DNA from: Paracoccus beibuensis
Lineage (GTDB): Bacteria > Pseudomonadota > Alphaproteobacteria > Rhodobacterales > Rhodobacteraceae
NCBI RefSeq assembly: GCF_026162625.1
Contig: NZ_JAOTBD010000003.1
Span: forward strand, 62,001 to 126,000
DNA length: 64,000 nucleotides
Reading direction: 5' to 3'
Part shown: piece by piece, positions 8,512-16,506 of the stretch
Numbering within the stretch: position 1 is the stretch's first letter
Layout of the letters: the number at the start of each line of letters is the position of its first letter
Notes under the pieces: model-generated
The model's input: the letters and a program-made list of their open reading frames with translations, nothing else
Database searches by the model: none
Told to the model about the DNA's origin: nothing
Position numbers and translations under genes: made by a program

Positions 8512-9092
8512 CGGCCCAGCAACCCGGCGGCCGTCACCAGCTGCTGCGCGATCTCTCCGATGCGCTTGCCCTGATCCATCGCGGTCTTGCGCAGCAGGGC
8601 ATAGGCCTCGTCCTCGCCGATGCCGCGAGCCTTCATCAGGACGGCCTTGGCGCGGTCGACGATCTTGCGATCCTCCAGCGCGGCCCGGGTGGCGGCCAAT
8701 TCGGCGCGCAACTGCTGCAGCATGTGGAACCGCGCGATGGCCGCGTCGATGATCGGCTTCAGCCGGTCGGGCCGCAGCCCATCCACGACATAGGCCGAGA
8801 TCCCGGCTTCGATCGCCGAGCGCGTCAGCTGCTCGTCCGAGCGATCGACGAACATCGCCACCGGCCGTTCCGAGGGGCCGGAGGCCAGCGCCAGCTCCTC
8901 CAGGATATCGCGCGAGGGGTTGGCGATGTCGATCAGCACCACGTCGGGGCGCAGCTCCGCCACCCGCCGCGCCAGCGAGGTCTGTTCGGCGATGATCCGG
9001 ATGTCATGTTCGCCAGCCTCTCCCAGCCCGTCCGCGATGGATTGCGCCCGGTCGGGATCAGGTTCGACGACAACGATCAGAAGCTTTTTCAT
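8508..9092 (-). CDS. nasT: ANTAR-domain antiterminator NasT
   Basis: 194-residue RNA-binding response regulator. The receiver-like domain covers about 1-120, with Asp55 (VVLIDIANPS) at the phosphorylation position. Residues 130-192 form the ANTAR domain, including DRAKAVLMKARGIGEDEAYA and LRKTAMDQGKRIGEIA. NasT bound to the nas leader RNA prevents early termination. I chose ATG 9092 (MKKLLIVVVEPD), where NasT homologues begin; a frame-extending ATG exists at 9143. The ribosome site is weak (GGGCGGGAA). It heads the nasTS pair upstream of nasA. Confidence 0.93.
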   Translation of the reverse strand: MKKLLIVVVEPDPDRAQSIADGLGEAGEHDIRIIAEQTSLARRVAELRPDVVLIDIANPSRDILEELALASGPSERPVAMFVDRSDEQLTRSAIEAGISAYVVDGLRPDRLKPIIDAAIARFHMLQQLRAELAATRAALEDRKIVDRAKAVLMKARGIGEDEAYALLRKTAMDQGKRIGEIAQQLVTAAGLLGR

Positions 9093-9836
9093 GGTTCCCG
9101 CCCAAGAGAAATTCCGGATGTCACGAGGAACGAAATGACGCAAGTCCGGCGTGCCTTCTGCCCTTGGGTCGGGTGGGTCATGCCCATGATTTCACCAGTT
9201 GCCGCTGCTCTCTGTCAGGCGTGCCATGAGGGACGAGCGGACCCGCAGAAGATGTCGGGCGCAGTCGACTTCGGTAGACGTGCGGGGAAGGCTTCACGGC
9301 GTCCTGATTTTCCGGAGACGCGGCGACAGCCACAACGACCTTGAAGACGTCGCATCCTTTTCTGCCTCCGTCCCCAACAGGTATCGATGCACTTGGCGAT
9401 GACGCAGCCGAACGACGGTTCGGCCGGACGGTGCAAGGTTGGCGTTTTCCCGGCTCCCTCGGGCCAAGGAAAGGTCTCCGAAGAGCGGAGGAACTTTGCC
9501 TGACCGGCTCGCTCGATCAAGGGGAGCTGCCGGTTCGGAGGTGTTGGACCTCAACATATGCTTGCCCGGTTGCTCGCTTCCCGTGCCCCAAGACGGATCA
9601 ACGATCGTCGAGTCGGCTGGACGCCGAATGACCGCGGCCGCCGCTCCTGGGATCGACTGGAATCGCCGCGACTACGCCATGTTGTTTTTCGTGCTCTGCA
9701 GTTCAACAGGAACCTGTCGCATGAAAGAGCACCACTGTCCGTCATGGCAGTCTGGCTGCTGACGTCTGCCCCCATCTCTTCAGGCCCGTGCCAGAAAACG
9801 TCAAGCCGAGGTTCGACGCCGGCTTCTGGCGGTAGG
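9093..9836. other. Gene-free stretch between nasT and tRNA-Arg
   Basis: Several short overlapping open frames exist on both strands, none over about 107 codons, and none shows a recognisable family or a convincing ribosome site. I found no GGAAC-N16/17-GTT promoter with both halves, no terminator and no repeat. It presumably holds the nasTS promoter near 9093-9200. Confidence 0.5.
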
Positions 9837-9913
9837 TGGCGCCCACGGGAGGACTCGAACCCCCAACAGCCCGATTAGAAGTCGGATATTCTATCCAGTT
9901 GAATTACGTGGGC
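9837..9913 (-). tRNA. tRNA-Arg (anticodon UCU)
   Basis: The 77-base minus-strand sequence folds as a tRNA: acceptor GCCCACG/CGTGGGC, T8-A9, D stem ATTC/GAAT with loop AACTGGATA, anticodon stem TCCGA/TCGGG with loop CTTCTAA, T arm GGGGG-TTCGAGT-CCTCC, discriminator G and encoded CCA at 9839-9837. Anticodon TCT reads AGA/AGG arginine codons, rare in GC-rich genomes. No integrase or attachment repeat was seen beside it. Confidence 0.95.
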
Positions 9914-10073
9914 GCATGCCTTGCAGCTTATCTTGCGAATGTAGGTGGCTGTCAACGTGCGCCGGGACGCACTTGCCGATCCGGCGGCAGGGGGGACAGG
10001 TGATGGTGGCGACGCGACGCGCCATTGATGTCGAAGACCGGGCCCGGCTGCTGCCGGTATGCTGCGCCGGCGG

Positions 10074-10175
10074 TCATGGCGAGTGAACGGCGAACGAATA
10101 GATCAGCGCGATGATGACCGCGGCGACCACGGCTCCGATGATCCAGCCGGCGTTCCTCTTCTTGCGGTTCCTCAT
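10074..10175 (-). CDS. 33-residue single-pass membrane peptide
   Basis: A small gene with a near-perfect ribosome site (GGAGGAAGGAGATACA before ATG 10175). The product has a basic N-terminus (MRNRKKRNAG), one hydrophobic helix (WIIGAVVAAVIIALIYSF) and a short tail ending AVHSP. It lies 26 bases after the YflT-like gene on the same strand and may share its stress promoter. No family was recognised. Coding status rests on the ribosome site, the clean helix and the operon position. Confidence 0.65.
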   Translation of the reverse strand: MRNRKKRNAGWIIGAVVAAVIIALIYSFAVHSP

Positions 10176-10201
10176 TGTATCTCCTTCCTCCGGGCGGGGC
10201 A

Positions 10202-10792
10202 TTAGCCCGAATCCTCTGCGACATAGCGCCTGGCGCGAGGGGATTGACCGTTGGTGTCGCGGATCAGGCGGCGGTCCTCTGCACCGGTCGGATGCGGGCG
10301 GACCGAGGGGCTTTCGTAGGTGTCGGTGTCGTCATCGTCGCGGGGGCTGGTGTAGGCCATGTCGCGGGTCGTGCCGCGGATGCCACTGGGCAAGGCGTCG
10401 GTGGTGACGCCGCTCCAGCCCCCTTCGCGCCAATCGGCCTCGCGGCGGTCCATCTCGACCGCGGACGTCGACGACAGGATCGCGATGGCCTGCGTGGCCT
10501 CGGCGCCGCTCAGGAGGTCCGCCACCACAAGCGTCGCGCCACGGGATATCGCCTCGGCACAGACATGACGGTCCTGATCGGGCAGCGGGACTCGCGCCAG
10601 CGCAGTTTGATCGTCGTCCGCCCCCAGCGACGCCCCGTCCGACGGACCGGAGAGGACCAGGATATGCTGCCCGGACAGCCCGGAGGCCAGCAGCGCCCTG
10701 CGCGCCTCTTCGGCGTCGTCGCGTTGATCGAAGACCGCCGTGACAAGGCGATCATGTCCGGAGGACGGGTTTTGGAAAGACCTGTCTGTCAT
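10202..10792 (-). CDS. YflT/general stress protein 17M-like domain protein
   Basis: 196 residues. Residues 13-60 (LVTAVFDQRDDAEEARRALLASGLSG) resemble the N-terminal domain of general stress proteins of the YflT/YsnF type, where a beta-strand is followed by an alpha helix aligning DAExA. The rest is acidic and probably disordered (SPRDDDDTDTYESPSV). No signal peptide or membrane helix is present, so it is likely cytoplasmic. Function is unknown. It is transcribed divergently from a YciE-like gene, with a mirrored EcfG-type promoter between them, supporting a general stress role. The family call is tentative. Confidence 0.7.
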   Translation of the reverse strand: MTDRSFQNPSSGHDRLVTAVFDQRDDAEEARRALLASGLSGQHILVLSGPSDGASLGADDDQTALARVPLPDQDRHVCAEAISRGATLVVADLLSGAEATQAIAILSSTSAVEMDRREADWREGGWSGVTTDALPSGIRGTTRDMAYTSPRDDDDTDTYESPSVRPHPTGAEDRRLIRDTNGQSPRARRYVAEDSG

Positions 10793-10843
10793 TGTCTCGG
10801 CTCCTGGAGGTGCGGAGGTTCCGCGGTCCGCGTCTGCCCTTCA

Positions 10844-10867
10844 ACCACCGTCGCCCGACGATGTTCC
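10844..10867 (-). promoter_or_regulatory. EcfG-type promoter of the YflT-like gene
   Basis: Minus strand: GGAAC at 10867-10863, 15 bases, then GGTT at 10847-10844 (equivalently N16-GTT). This fits the alphaproteobacterial EcfG consensus. A start near 10837 would leave about 45 bases of leader before ATG 10792. Confidence 0.55.
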
Positions 10868-10881
10868 TGCCGTGTCAGGCG

Positions 10882-10906
10882 GGAACATCCGCCCGGCGTG
10901 CCGGTT
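10882..10906 (+). promoter_or_regulatory. EcfG-type promoter of the YciE/DUF892 operon
   Basis: GGAAC at 10882-10886, 16 bases, then GGTT at 10903-10906. Transcription would start near 10913, about 25 bases before ATG 10938. It lies back to back with the EcfG-type promoter of the divergent gene. Confidence 0.65.
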
Positions 10907-10937
10907 AAGGGATCCGCATTTGCAGGAGATCATCACG

Positions 10938-11453
10938 ATGCCTTCCGATAACGCCGCCGGGGACGTCTTCATCGACGGTCTGCGCAACGCCCACGCCATG
11001 GAAAAGCAGGCTCTTTCGATCATGCAGCCGCAGCTCAACCGGCTGGAGCATTACCCGCAGGTTGCCGCGCTTCTGGATCGTCATATCCGGGAAACCGAAG
11101 GCCAGATCGCCCGGATCGAGCAGATCCTTGACAGCGCGGGGACCAGCGCCTCGACGCTGAAGGACATGTCGCTGTCGCTGAGCGGCACGATGGCCGCAAT
11201 GGGCCATACCGTGGCCGGCGACGAGATCCTCAAGAACTCGTTCGCCAACGTCGCCTTCGAGAACTTCGAGATCGCCGCCTACGCCTCGCTGATCGCATCG
11301 GCCGAGATGGGCGGCATGTCCTCGGCAGTGCCGCTGCTGCGCCAGAACCTGGACGAGGAAGTGGCGATGGCCTCGGCCTTGCTGGAAGGGCTGCCGGGGG
11401 TCACCCAGCAATATATCGGCCTGCGGGCCAGCGGCGAACGCGCCGACGTCTGA
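10938..11453 (+). CDS. YciE/YciF (DUF892) ferritin-like stress protein
   Basis: 171-residue all-alpha protein of the DUF892 family, ferritin-like four-helix proteins found in bacterial stress operons. Glu/His-bearing helices that could bind a di-metal centre are visible (GLRNAHAMEKQALSIM near 15, HIRETEGQIARIEQIL near 50, FENFEIAAYASLI near 105, DEEVAMASALLEGLP near 140). The start is ATG 10938 behind GCAGGAG; upstream codons in frame belong to the promoter. It precedes a second DUF892 gene by 28 bases. Biochemical role is unproven in the family; oxidative or iron stress is an inference. Confidence 0.88.
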   Translation: MPSDNAAGDVFIDGLRNAHAMEKQALSIMQPQLNRLEHYPQVAALLDRHIRETEGQIARIEQILDSAGTSASTLKDMSLSLSGTMAAMGHTVAGDEILKNSFANVAFENFEIAAYASLIASAEMGGMSSAVPLLRQNLDEEVAMASALLEGLPGVTQQYIGLRASGERADV

Positions 11454-11481
11454 TATCCATTTCGAAAAAAGGAGTGCCGAC

Positions 11482-11982
11482 ATGGCCGACAAGACCCTTG
11501 ATACCCTGTTTCACGAAACGCTGAAGGACATCTATTACGCCGAGCGCAAGATCTCGACGTCGCTGCGCAAGATGGCGCGGGCTGCCCAGACCGAAGAACT
11601 GAAGCAGGCCTTCCAGACGCACGAGGAGGAAACGCAGCACCAGTACGAGCGCCTGGGGCAGGTGTTCGAGATGATCGGCAAGCGCCCCCAGGGCAAGACC
11701 TGCGACGCGATCGAGGGCATCATCTCGGAAGCGCAGGAGATCATGGAGGAGTTCAAGGGCAGCCCTGCCCACGATGCCGGTCTTCTGGCCGCCGCGCAGG
11801 CGGTCGAGCATTACGAGATCAGCCGCTATGGCACGCTGAAGACCTGGGCGATGCAGCTGGGAATGGACGATGCGGCCAAGCTTCTGGACCAGACGCTGCA
11901 AGAAGAGGTGGCGACGGACGAGAAGCTGACGAAGCTGGCCGAGACTGTCGTGAATTCTGCCGCGCAGGGTAACGCCGCCTGA
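11482..11982 (+). CDS. YciE/YciF (DUF892) ferritin-like stress protein, second copy
   Basis: 166 residues, start ATG 11482 behind AAAAGGAGTG. It is closer to the YciE/YciF prototype than its neighbour: TLFHETLKDIYYAERKI near residue 9, FQTHEEETQHQYERL near 45, and the helices AVEHYEISRYGTL and LQEEVATDEKL carry the expected Glu/His pattern. Two divergent DUF892 paralogues in one operon are common in Rhodobacterales and rhizobia. A bidirectional terminator follows directly. Confidence 0.9.
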   Translation: MADKTLDTLFHETLKDIYYAERKISTSLRKMARAAQTEELKQAFQTHEEETQHQYERLGQVFEMIGKRPQGKTCDAIEGIISEAQEIMEEFKGSPAHDAGLLAAAQAVEHYEISRYGTLKTWAMQLGMDDAAKLLDQTLQEEVATDEKLTKLAETVVNSAAQGNAA

Positions 11983-12004
11983 TCAGCGAACTGTGGGAAA
12001 AACG

Positions 12005-12038
12005 AACGGCACCGGACGAACATCTGGTGCCGTTTTTC
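12005..12038 (+). terminator. Rho-independent terminator, probably bidirectional
   Basis: Stem AACGGCACCGGA (12005-12016) pairs with TCTGGTGCCGTT (12023-12034) through one G-T pair, loop CGAACA, then TTTTTC. On the minus strand the same stem is followed by a T-run (AAAAA at 11998-12002), so it can also end the convergent gene at 12048. Confidence 0.85.
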
Positions 12039-12047
12039 TTTGGTCGC

Positions 12048-12953
12048 TCAGAGGGCTTCGGCCTGGTCGAGTGCCGCGCGGCAGGCGTCCTCGTCGCCCG
12101 CGGCCAGGGCTGTGCGGGCCTCTTCGATCAGCGCATCGCGATCGGCCGAGGATCCGGATGCCATGCCGGTTTCGGAACCTGTGCCGGCGGTCTCGGCCTC
12201 TTGCGCGGCGGTCGGGGCTCCATCCTGCTGGTCGGCAGCGTCCTGACCGGACATCGCCACGTCGGTCTGATCATCCGAGCCTTCGGTTTCGAGAGGCGCA
12301 AGCGAGCCGTCCTTCGAAATGGCCTCGCCCTCGGCCGCGCCCGTGTCGGATGCCGTCGTGTCGCTGGACATGTCGGTGCTGCCGTCCATCGGCGCGGAAC
12401 CCGAATCGGCGGCCATGTCGCCCGCCGGAGCGGTCGTCGAAGACCCGCTGCTGCCCGATGCCATGTCGCCGCTGCTGGTCGTGTCCGATCCCGAAGCCAT
12501 GTCGCCGCCCGTCGTCGCCGTCGAGGTGTTGGCGTCCATGTCGCCCGAAGTGCCGGTCGTGCCGGTCGCCATGCTGTCGGACGCCGTTTCGGCGCCTGCC
12601 GACGCATCGCTGCCGGTCGCTCCCGATGCCATGTCACCAGAAGCCGCGCTGGCGCCTGTTCCCGAAGTGGCGTCTGCTGCCATGCCAGTGTCTGGCGCGG
12701 TGCCGGCGGTCGTGTCAGCGGGGCTGTCGGCCGCCATGTCGGACGACGCCGCGCCCGATGCGCTGTCCGGCATCTCGAGCGGTGCCAGCGAGCCATCCTT
12801 GGAGATGCCGCCGGATTCGCCGGCCGCAGTGGTTTGGCCGGACATGCCGGATTCTCCGGTCATGCGGGCAAGGTCCTCGGCGCAGTCGGCCTGCGCAGCG
12901 GTGGCGAGGGCGCAAATGGCGCATCCCGCCATCATCGTCATCTTGAGTGTCAT
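12048..12953 (-). CDS. Exported low-complexity acidic protein with duplicated ISKDGSLAPLE motif
   Basis: 301 residues. An N-terminal signal peptide (MTLKMTMMAGCAICALATAAQA) likely ends before Asp23-Cys24. The middle is Ser/Ala/Gly/Thr/Asp/Met-rich and probably disordered, with repeated SGDMASG-type units. The motif ISKDGSLAPLE occurs twice, near residues 50 and 210, bracketing the repeat region. A helical acidic tail (ALIEEARTALAAGDEDACRAALDQAEAL) follows. Start ATG 12953 has GGGAGAG upstream, and an EcfG-type promoter precedes it. No domain was recognised; a periplasmic or surface stress role is an inference from context. Confidence 0.75.
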   Translation of the reverse strand: MTLKMTMMAGCAICALATAAQADCAEDLARMTGESGMSGQTTAAGESGGISKDGSLAPLEMPDSASGAASSDMAADSPADTTAGTAPDTGMAADATSGTGASAASGDMASGATGSDASAGAETASDSMATGTTGTSGDMDANTSTATTGGDMASGSDTTSSGDMASGSSGSSTTAPAGDMAADSGSAPMDGSTDMSSDTTASDTGAAEGEAISKDGSLAPLETEGSDDQTDVAMSGQDAADQQDGAPTAAQEAETAGTGSETGMASGSSADRDALIEEARTALAAGDEDACRAALDQAEAL

Positions 12954-13000
12954 TCTGCTCTCCCGTGAAGCGGCGTTCCCTCCTCCGGGAACAGGGCAAG

Positions 13001-13025
13001 AACCTCAGCAAGGCTCTAATGTTCC
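13001..13025 (-). promoter_or_regulatory. EcfG-type promoter of the exported low-complexity protein
   Basis: Minus strand: GGAAC at 13025-13021, exactly 16 bases, then GGTT at 13004-13001. A start near 12994 leaves about 41 bases before ATG 12953. Same spacing and -10 sequence as the sites at 10882 and 60076. Confidence 0.65.
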
Positions 13026-13181
13026 CGCCCCTTCGATGCGACGATGGGATGAGAAAAGCGGCAAAGCCCGGCAGGGGAACCGCGCAAGCATCTTAGGTCT
13101 TGATGATCATGGGATTCTGCGTCCTCATCAGAAGTGTCAGCATCCTGCGCACCGCGCGTTCCTGAGAAGAGAGGTGATCGC

Positions 13182-14804
13182 ATGGCCTCCGTTCTTGTCT
13201 TCCTGCAGATCGCCGGGGCCGTCGCGCTGCTGTTGTTCGGGCTGGGGCTGGTGCGGGACGGCGTGACGACGGCCTTTGGTCTGCGGCTGAAGACGGCGCT
13301 TGGTCTTGGGACGCGGACGGGACCGCGTGCGTTCGCATCGGGGCTGGTGGCGACGCTGGGGCTGCAATCCTCGACCGCGACGGCGCTGCTGACGGCGTCC
13401 TTCGTCGATCGCGGGCTGATCCGGGGGCGCATGGCGCAGATCGTGCTGCTGGGCGCCAATGTGGGCACGGCGCTGACGGCGCTGATCGTGTCGGCTGGCA
13501 TCGGGGCGATGGCGCCGGCGCTGATCCTGATCGGAATGGCGGCCGCACGCCGGGAACGGCCCGCGATCAGCGGCAGCGGCCGGGCGCTGATCGGGCTGGG
13601 GCTGATGCTGATTTCGCTCAACCTGCTGGACCGGGGGGCCGCGCCCCTGCGCGAGGCGCCGCAGATGGCGGCCTTCCTGGGTATGCTGGACGCGGCCTGG
13701 CCGGTCGCCTTGGTCTTTGCCGCGGGAATCGCCGCGGTCTGCTCGTCTTCGCTGGCGGCGGTTCTGCTGATCCTGTCGCTGGATGTCCCGGCGGCGCTGG
13801 CGGTCGTCCTGGTGCTGGGCGCCAATATCGGCGGTGCGATCCCACCGGTGCTGGTGACGCAGCGGGCAGGGGTGGCGGCGCGGCGGCTGACGGTGGGCAA
13901 CCTGATGGTGCGCGGCGCCGGGTGCCTGGCCGTCCTTCCCTTCGCGGGCGCGGCGGCGGCGGCGCTGGCGCCCCTGAAGATCACCGGTCTTGCGGTCGAG
14001 GCGCACCTGGGCTTCAACCTTGCGCTGGCACTGGTGGTCTGGCCCTTTGCCGGCGGCCTGTCGCGGCTGCTGGCCCTGATGCTGCCCGACGAGGCCCCGA
14101 CCGAGGATCCGACCCCGCGCTGGCTGGATGATGCGGCGCTGGACACTCCACCGCTGGCGCTGGCGGGGGCCAGCCGACAGGCGCTGGCCATCGGCGACGA
14201 CGTCGCGCGGATGCTGGAACAGACGCGGCTGGCCTTTCGCAAGAACGACCTCGCGCCCCTGGCCGAGGTATCGAAGCTGGAGGACCGGGTCGACCTGCGC
14301 CAGCAGCAGGTCAAGACCTACCTCTCGCGCTTGGGGCGCGACGCGGACGAGGACGACCGGCGCCGCTCGATCGCCATCTTGGACTATGTCATCAACCTGG
14401 AGCATGTCGGCGACATCATCGAAAAGGGGCTGGCGGCCGAGGTGCGCAAGAAGGTGGGCCTGGGCCTGCGGTTCTCGGACGCCGGGTATCAGGAGCTGGA
14501 CACGATGTTCCTGATGACCGAGGAGACGCTGAGCATCGCCCAGACCATCTTCATGACCCGCGACCGCGTCCTGGCGCGGCAGATGATGGAGCAGAAGGTC
14601 GAGATCCGGAACTTCGAACGCCAATCCGCGCAGCGCCACCTGATCCGCCTGCGCGAGGGCCACAGCCAAAGCCGCGAGACGTCGTCCCTGCACCTGGATT
14701 TCCTGCGCGACCTCAAGCGCATCAACGCGCATTTCGTGGCCGTCGCCCACCCGATCCTGGACGAGGAGGGGTTGCTGACCGAAAGCCGGCTGCGCGGCGG
14801 CTGA
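13182..14804 (+). CDS. Na+/phosphate cotransporter family protein (NptA-like) with PhoU-like tail
   Basis: 540-residue inner-membrane protein. Two Na/Pi cotransporter repeats carry the QSSTATALL signature (near residue 62) and its weaker partner CSSSLAAVLLIL (near 185), each followed by a glycine/alanine-rich helix pair (LGANVGTAL, LGANIGGAI). The C-terminal 200 residues are soluble and helical like PhoU (DYVINLEHVGDIIEKGL). Start ATG 13182 is behind GAGAGGTG; the frame extends to 13134. Probably imports or vents phosphate; substrate is inferred from family. Confidence 0.88.
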   Translation: MASVLVFLQIAGAVALLLFGLGLVRDGVTTAFGLRLKTALGLGTRTGPRAFASGLVATLGLQSSTATALLTASFVDRGLIRGRMAQIVLLGANVGTALTALIVSAGIGAMAPALILIGMAAARRERPAISGSGRALIGLGLMLISLNLLDRGAAPLREAPQMAAFLGMLDAAWPVALVFAAGIAAVCSSSLAAVLLILSLDVPAALAVVLVLGANIGGAIPPVLVTQRAGVAARRLTVGNLMVRGAGCLAVLPFAGAAAAALAPLKITGLAVEAHLGFNLALALVVWPFAGGLSRLLALMLPDEAPTEDPTPRWLDDAALDTPPLALAGASRQALAIGDDVARMLEQTRLAFRKNDLAPLAEVSKLEDRVDLRQQQVKTYLSRLGRDADEDDRRRSIAILDYVINLEHVGDIIEKGLAAEVRKKVGLGLRFSDAGYQELDTMFLMTEETLSIAQTIFMTRDRVLARQMMEQKVEIRNFERQSAQRHLIRLREGHSQSRETSSLHLDFLRDLKRINAHFVAVAHPILDEEGLLTESRLRGG

Positions 14805-14904
14805 CCCCACGGCGTCCCCCTTGCAAGGCCGTGGCGCATGGGTCAACCTGCAAGACATGCAACCCCGCGCCAAGTGGGGACATCGAACAACGGGGATCAT
14901 CGAC

Positions 14905-16503
14905 ATGACTTTCCACCTGACGACGCGGGCCGTGATGCTGGCCACGGCGCTTGCCTTCGCACCCGCGGCCTTTGCCGAAACGCCGGCCGACACGCTGGTC
15001 GTGGCCCACACGATCGACGACATCATCAGCCTGGACCCGGCGCAAAGCTTCGAGTTCTCGGGCAACGACGTCAACAACAACACCTATGACCGGCTGGTGG
15101 ACTTCGACCCCCTGGACCCCGAGGCCGGCTTCCAGCCGGCCCTCGCCGAGAGTTGGGAAGTGTCCGAAGACGGGCTTTCGATCACCTTCACGCTACGCGA
15201 GGGCGTGCCGTTCCACTCCGGCAATCCGGTCCGCGCCGAGGATGCCGCATGGTCGCTGCAGCGCGCGGTCAAGCTGGACAAGACCCCGGCCTTCATCCTG
15301 ACGCAGTTCGGCTTTACCGCCGACAATGTCGAGGAGAAGATCACCGCCGACGGCAACACGCTGACCCTGACGCTGGACAAGCCCTACGCGCCGTCCTTCG
15401 TGCTGAACTGCCTGACCGCCAACGTCGCCAGCATCGTGGACCGGGAAACGGTCATGGCCAACGAGCAGGATGGCGATCTGGGCAACGCCTGGCTCTCGAC
15501 GAACGAGGCCGGTTCCGGCGCCTATGAGCTGGCCGCCTGGCGCCCGAACGAGGCGGTTCAGCTGACCGCCTTCGAGGATTACTGGCAGGGCGCCCCCGAA
15601 ATGAAGCGCGTCATCATCCGCAACGTCGCCGAATCCAGCGCGCAGCGGCTGCTGCTGGAACAGGGCGACATCGACGTGGCGCGCAACCTGACCCCGACGG
15701 ATGTGCAGGCGATCTCGTCCGCCGACGGCATCAAGATCGAGGATGAGCCGCGTGGCCGCATCCTCTACATGGGCCTGAACCAGAAGGACGAGCTGCTGTC
15801 GAACCCGGCGGTGGTCGAGGCGATGAAGTACCTCGTGAACTACGAGGGGATGGAGCAGAGCTTCCTCAAGGGCCAGTTCATCACGCACCAGACCTTCCTG
15901 CCGCGCGGCTACCTTGGCGTGCTCGAGGAACAGCCCTGGACCTATGACGTGGAAAAGGCCCGCCAGATCCTGCAGGACGCCGGCATCGAGGGCGGCACGA
16001 TCACGACCCGCGTGCGCGACCTGCGCGAATATATCGACGTGGCCCAGACCCTGCAGGCCAGCATGGCCGAGGCCGGCCTGACGCTGGAGATCGAGCAGAT
16101 GACCGGCGCGCAGGTTCTGGACGCCTATCGTGCCCGCGAGGTGCCGATCTTCCTAGGCGAATGGGGCCCGGATTACTCCGACCCGAACACCAATGCCGCG
16201 ACCTTCGCCTATAACCCCGACAACAGCGAAGAGGCGAATGCCGTGGGCCTTCTGGCCTGGCGCAACGCCTATGCCGTCCCCGAGGAGATGAACGAGGCGA
16301 CCGTCGCCGCCACGCTGGAGCAGGACACCGAGACCCGCGCCGAAATGTACAAGGACATCCAGCGCCAGTACCAGGCCGAGGCGCCCATCGTGCCGCTGTT
16401 CCAGCGCGTCGAGCAGGTGGGGCTGCAACAGAACATCCAGAACTGGTGGAGCGGCGGGGCCGTCACCTCGGTCATCTACCGCCAGGTGACGAAGGGCGAA
16501 TAG
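14905..16503 (+). CDS. ABC transporter substrate-binding protein, peptide/nickel family 5
   Basis: 532-residue periplasmic binding protein of the DppA/OppA class. A signal peptide runs to about AFA-ETPADTL (residue 24). Family landmarks include TYDRLVDFDP, QPALAESWEVSEDGLSITF and LREGVPFHSGNPVRAEDAAWS. The start at ATG 14905 gives a clean signal peptide; an in-frame ATG at 14821 would add 28 unlikely residues. It is followed by permease and ATPase genes, forming a complete importer. The ligand cannot be read from sequence; peptides, opines or glycosides are possible. Confidence 0.9.
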   Translation: MTFHLTTRAVMLATALAFAPAAFAETPADTLVVAHTIDDIISLDPAQSFEFSGNDVNNNTYDRLVDFDPLDPEAGFQPALAESWEVSEDGLSITFTLREGVPFHSGNPVRAEDAAWSLQRAVKLDKTPAFILTQFGFTADNVEEKITADGNTLTLTLDKPYAPSFVLNCLTANVASIVDRETVMANEQDGDLGNAWLSTNEAGSGAYELAAWRPNEAVQLTAFEDYWQGAPEMKRVIIRNVAESSAQRLLLEQGDIDVARNLTPTDVQAISSADGIKIEDEPRGRILYMGLNQKDELLSNPAVVEAMKYLVNYEGMEQSFLKGQFITHQTFLPRGYLGVLEEQPWTYDVEKARQILQDAGIEGGTITTRVRDLREYIDVAQTLQASMAEAGLTLEIEQMTGAQVLDAYRAREVPIFLGEWGPDYSDPNTNAATFAYNPDNSEEANAVGLLAWRNAYAVPEEMNEATVAATLEQDTETRAEMYKDIQRQYQAEAPIVPLFQRVEQVGLQQNIQNWWSGGAVTSVIYRQVTKGE

Positions 16504-16506
16504 GCC

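Noticed and set aside
9837..9913. tRNA-Arg as an integration site for a genomic island
   Set aside because: No integrase gene, no repeat of the tRNA 3' end and no base-composition change were seen within the flanking 10 kb.
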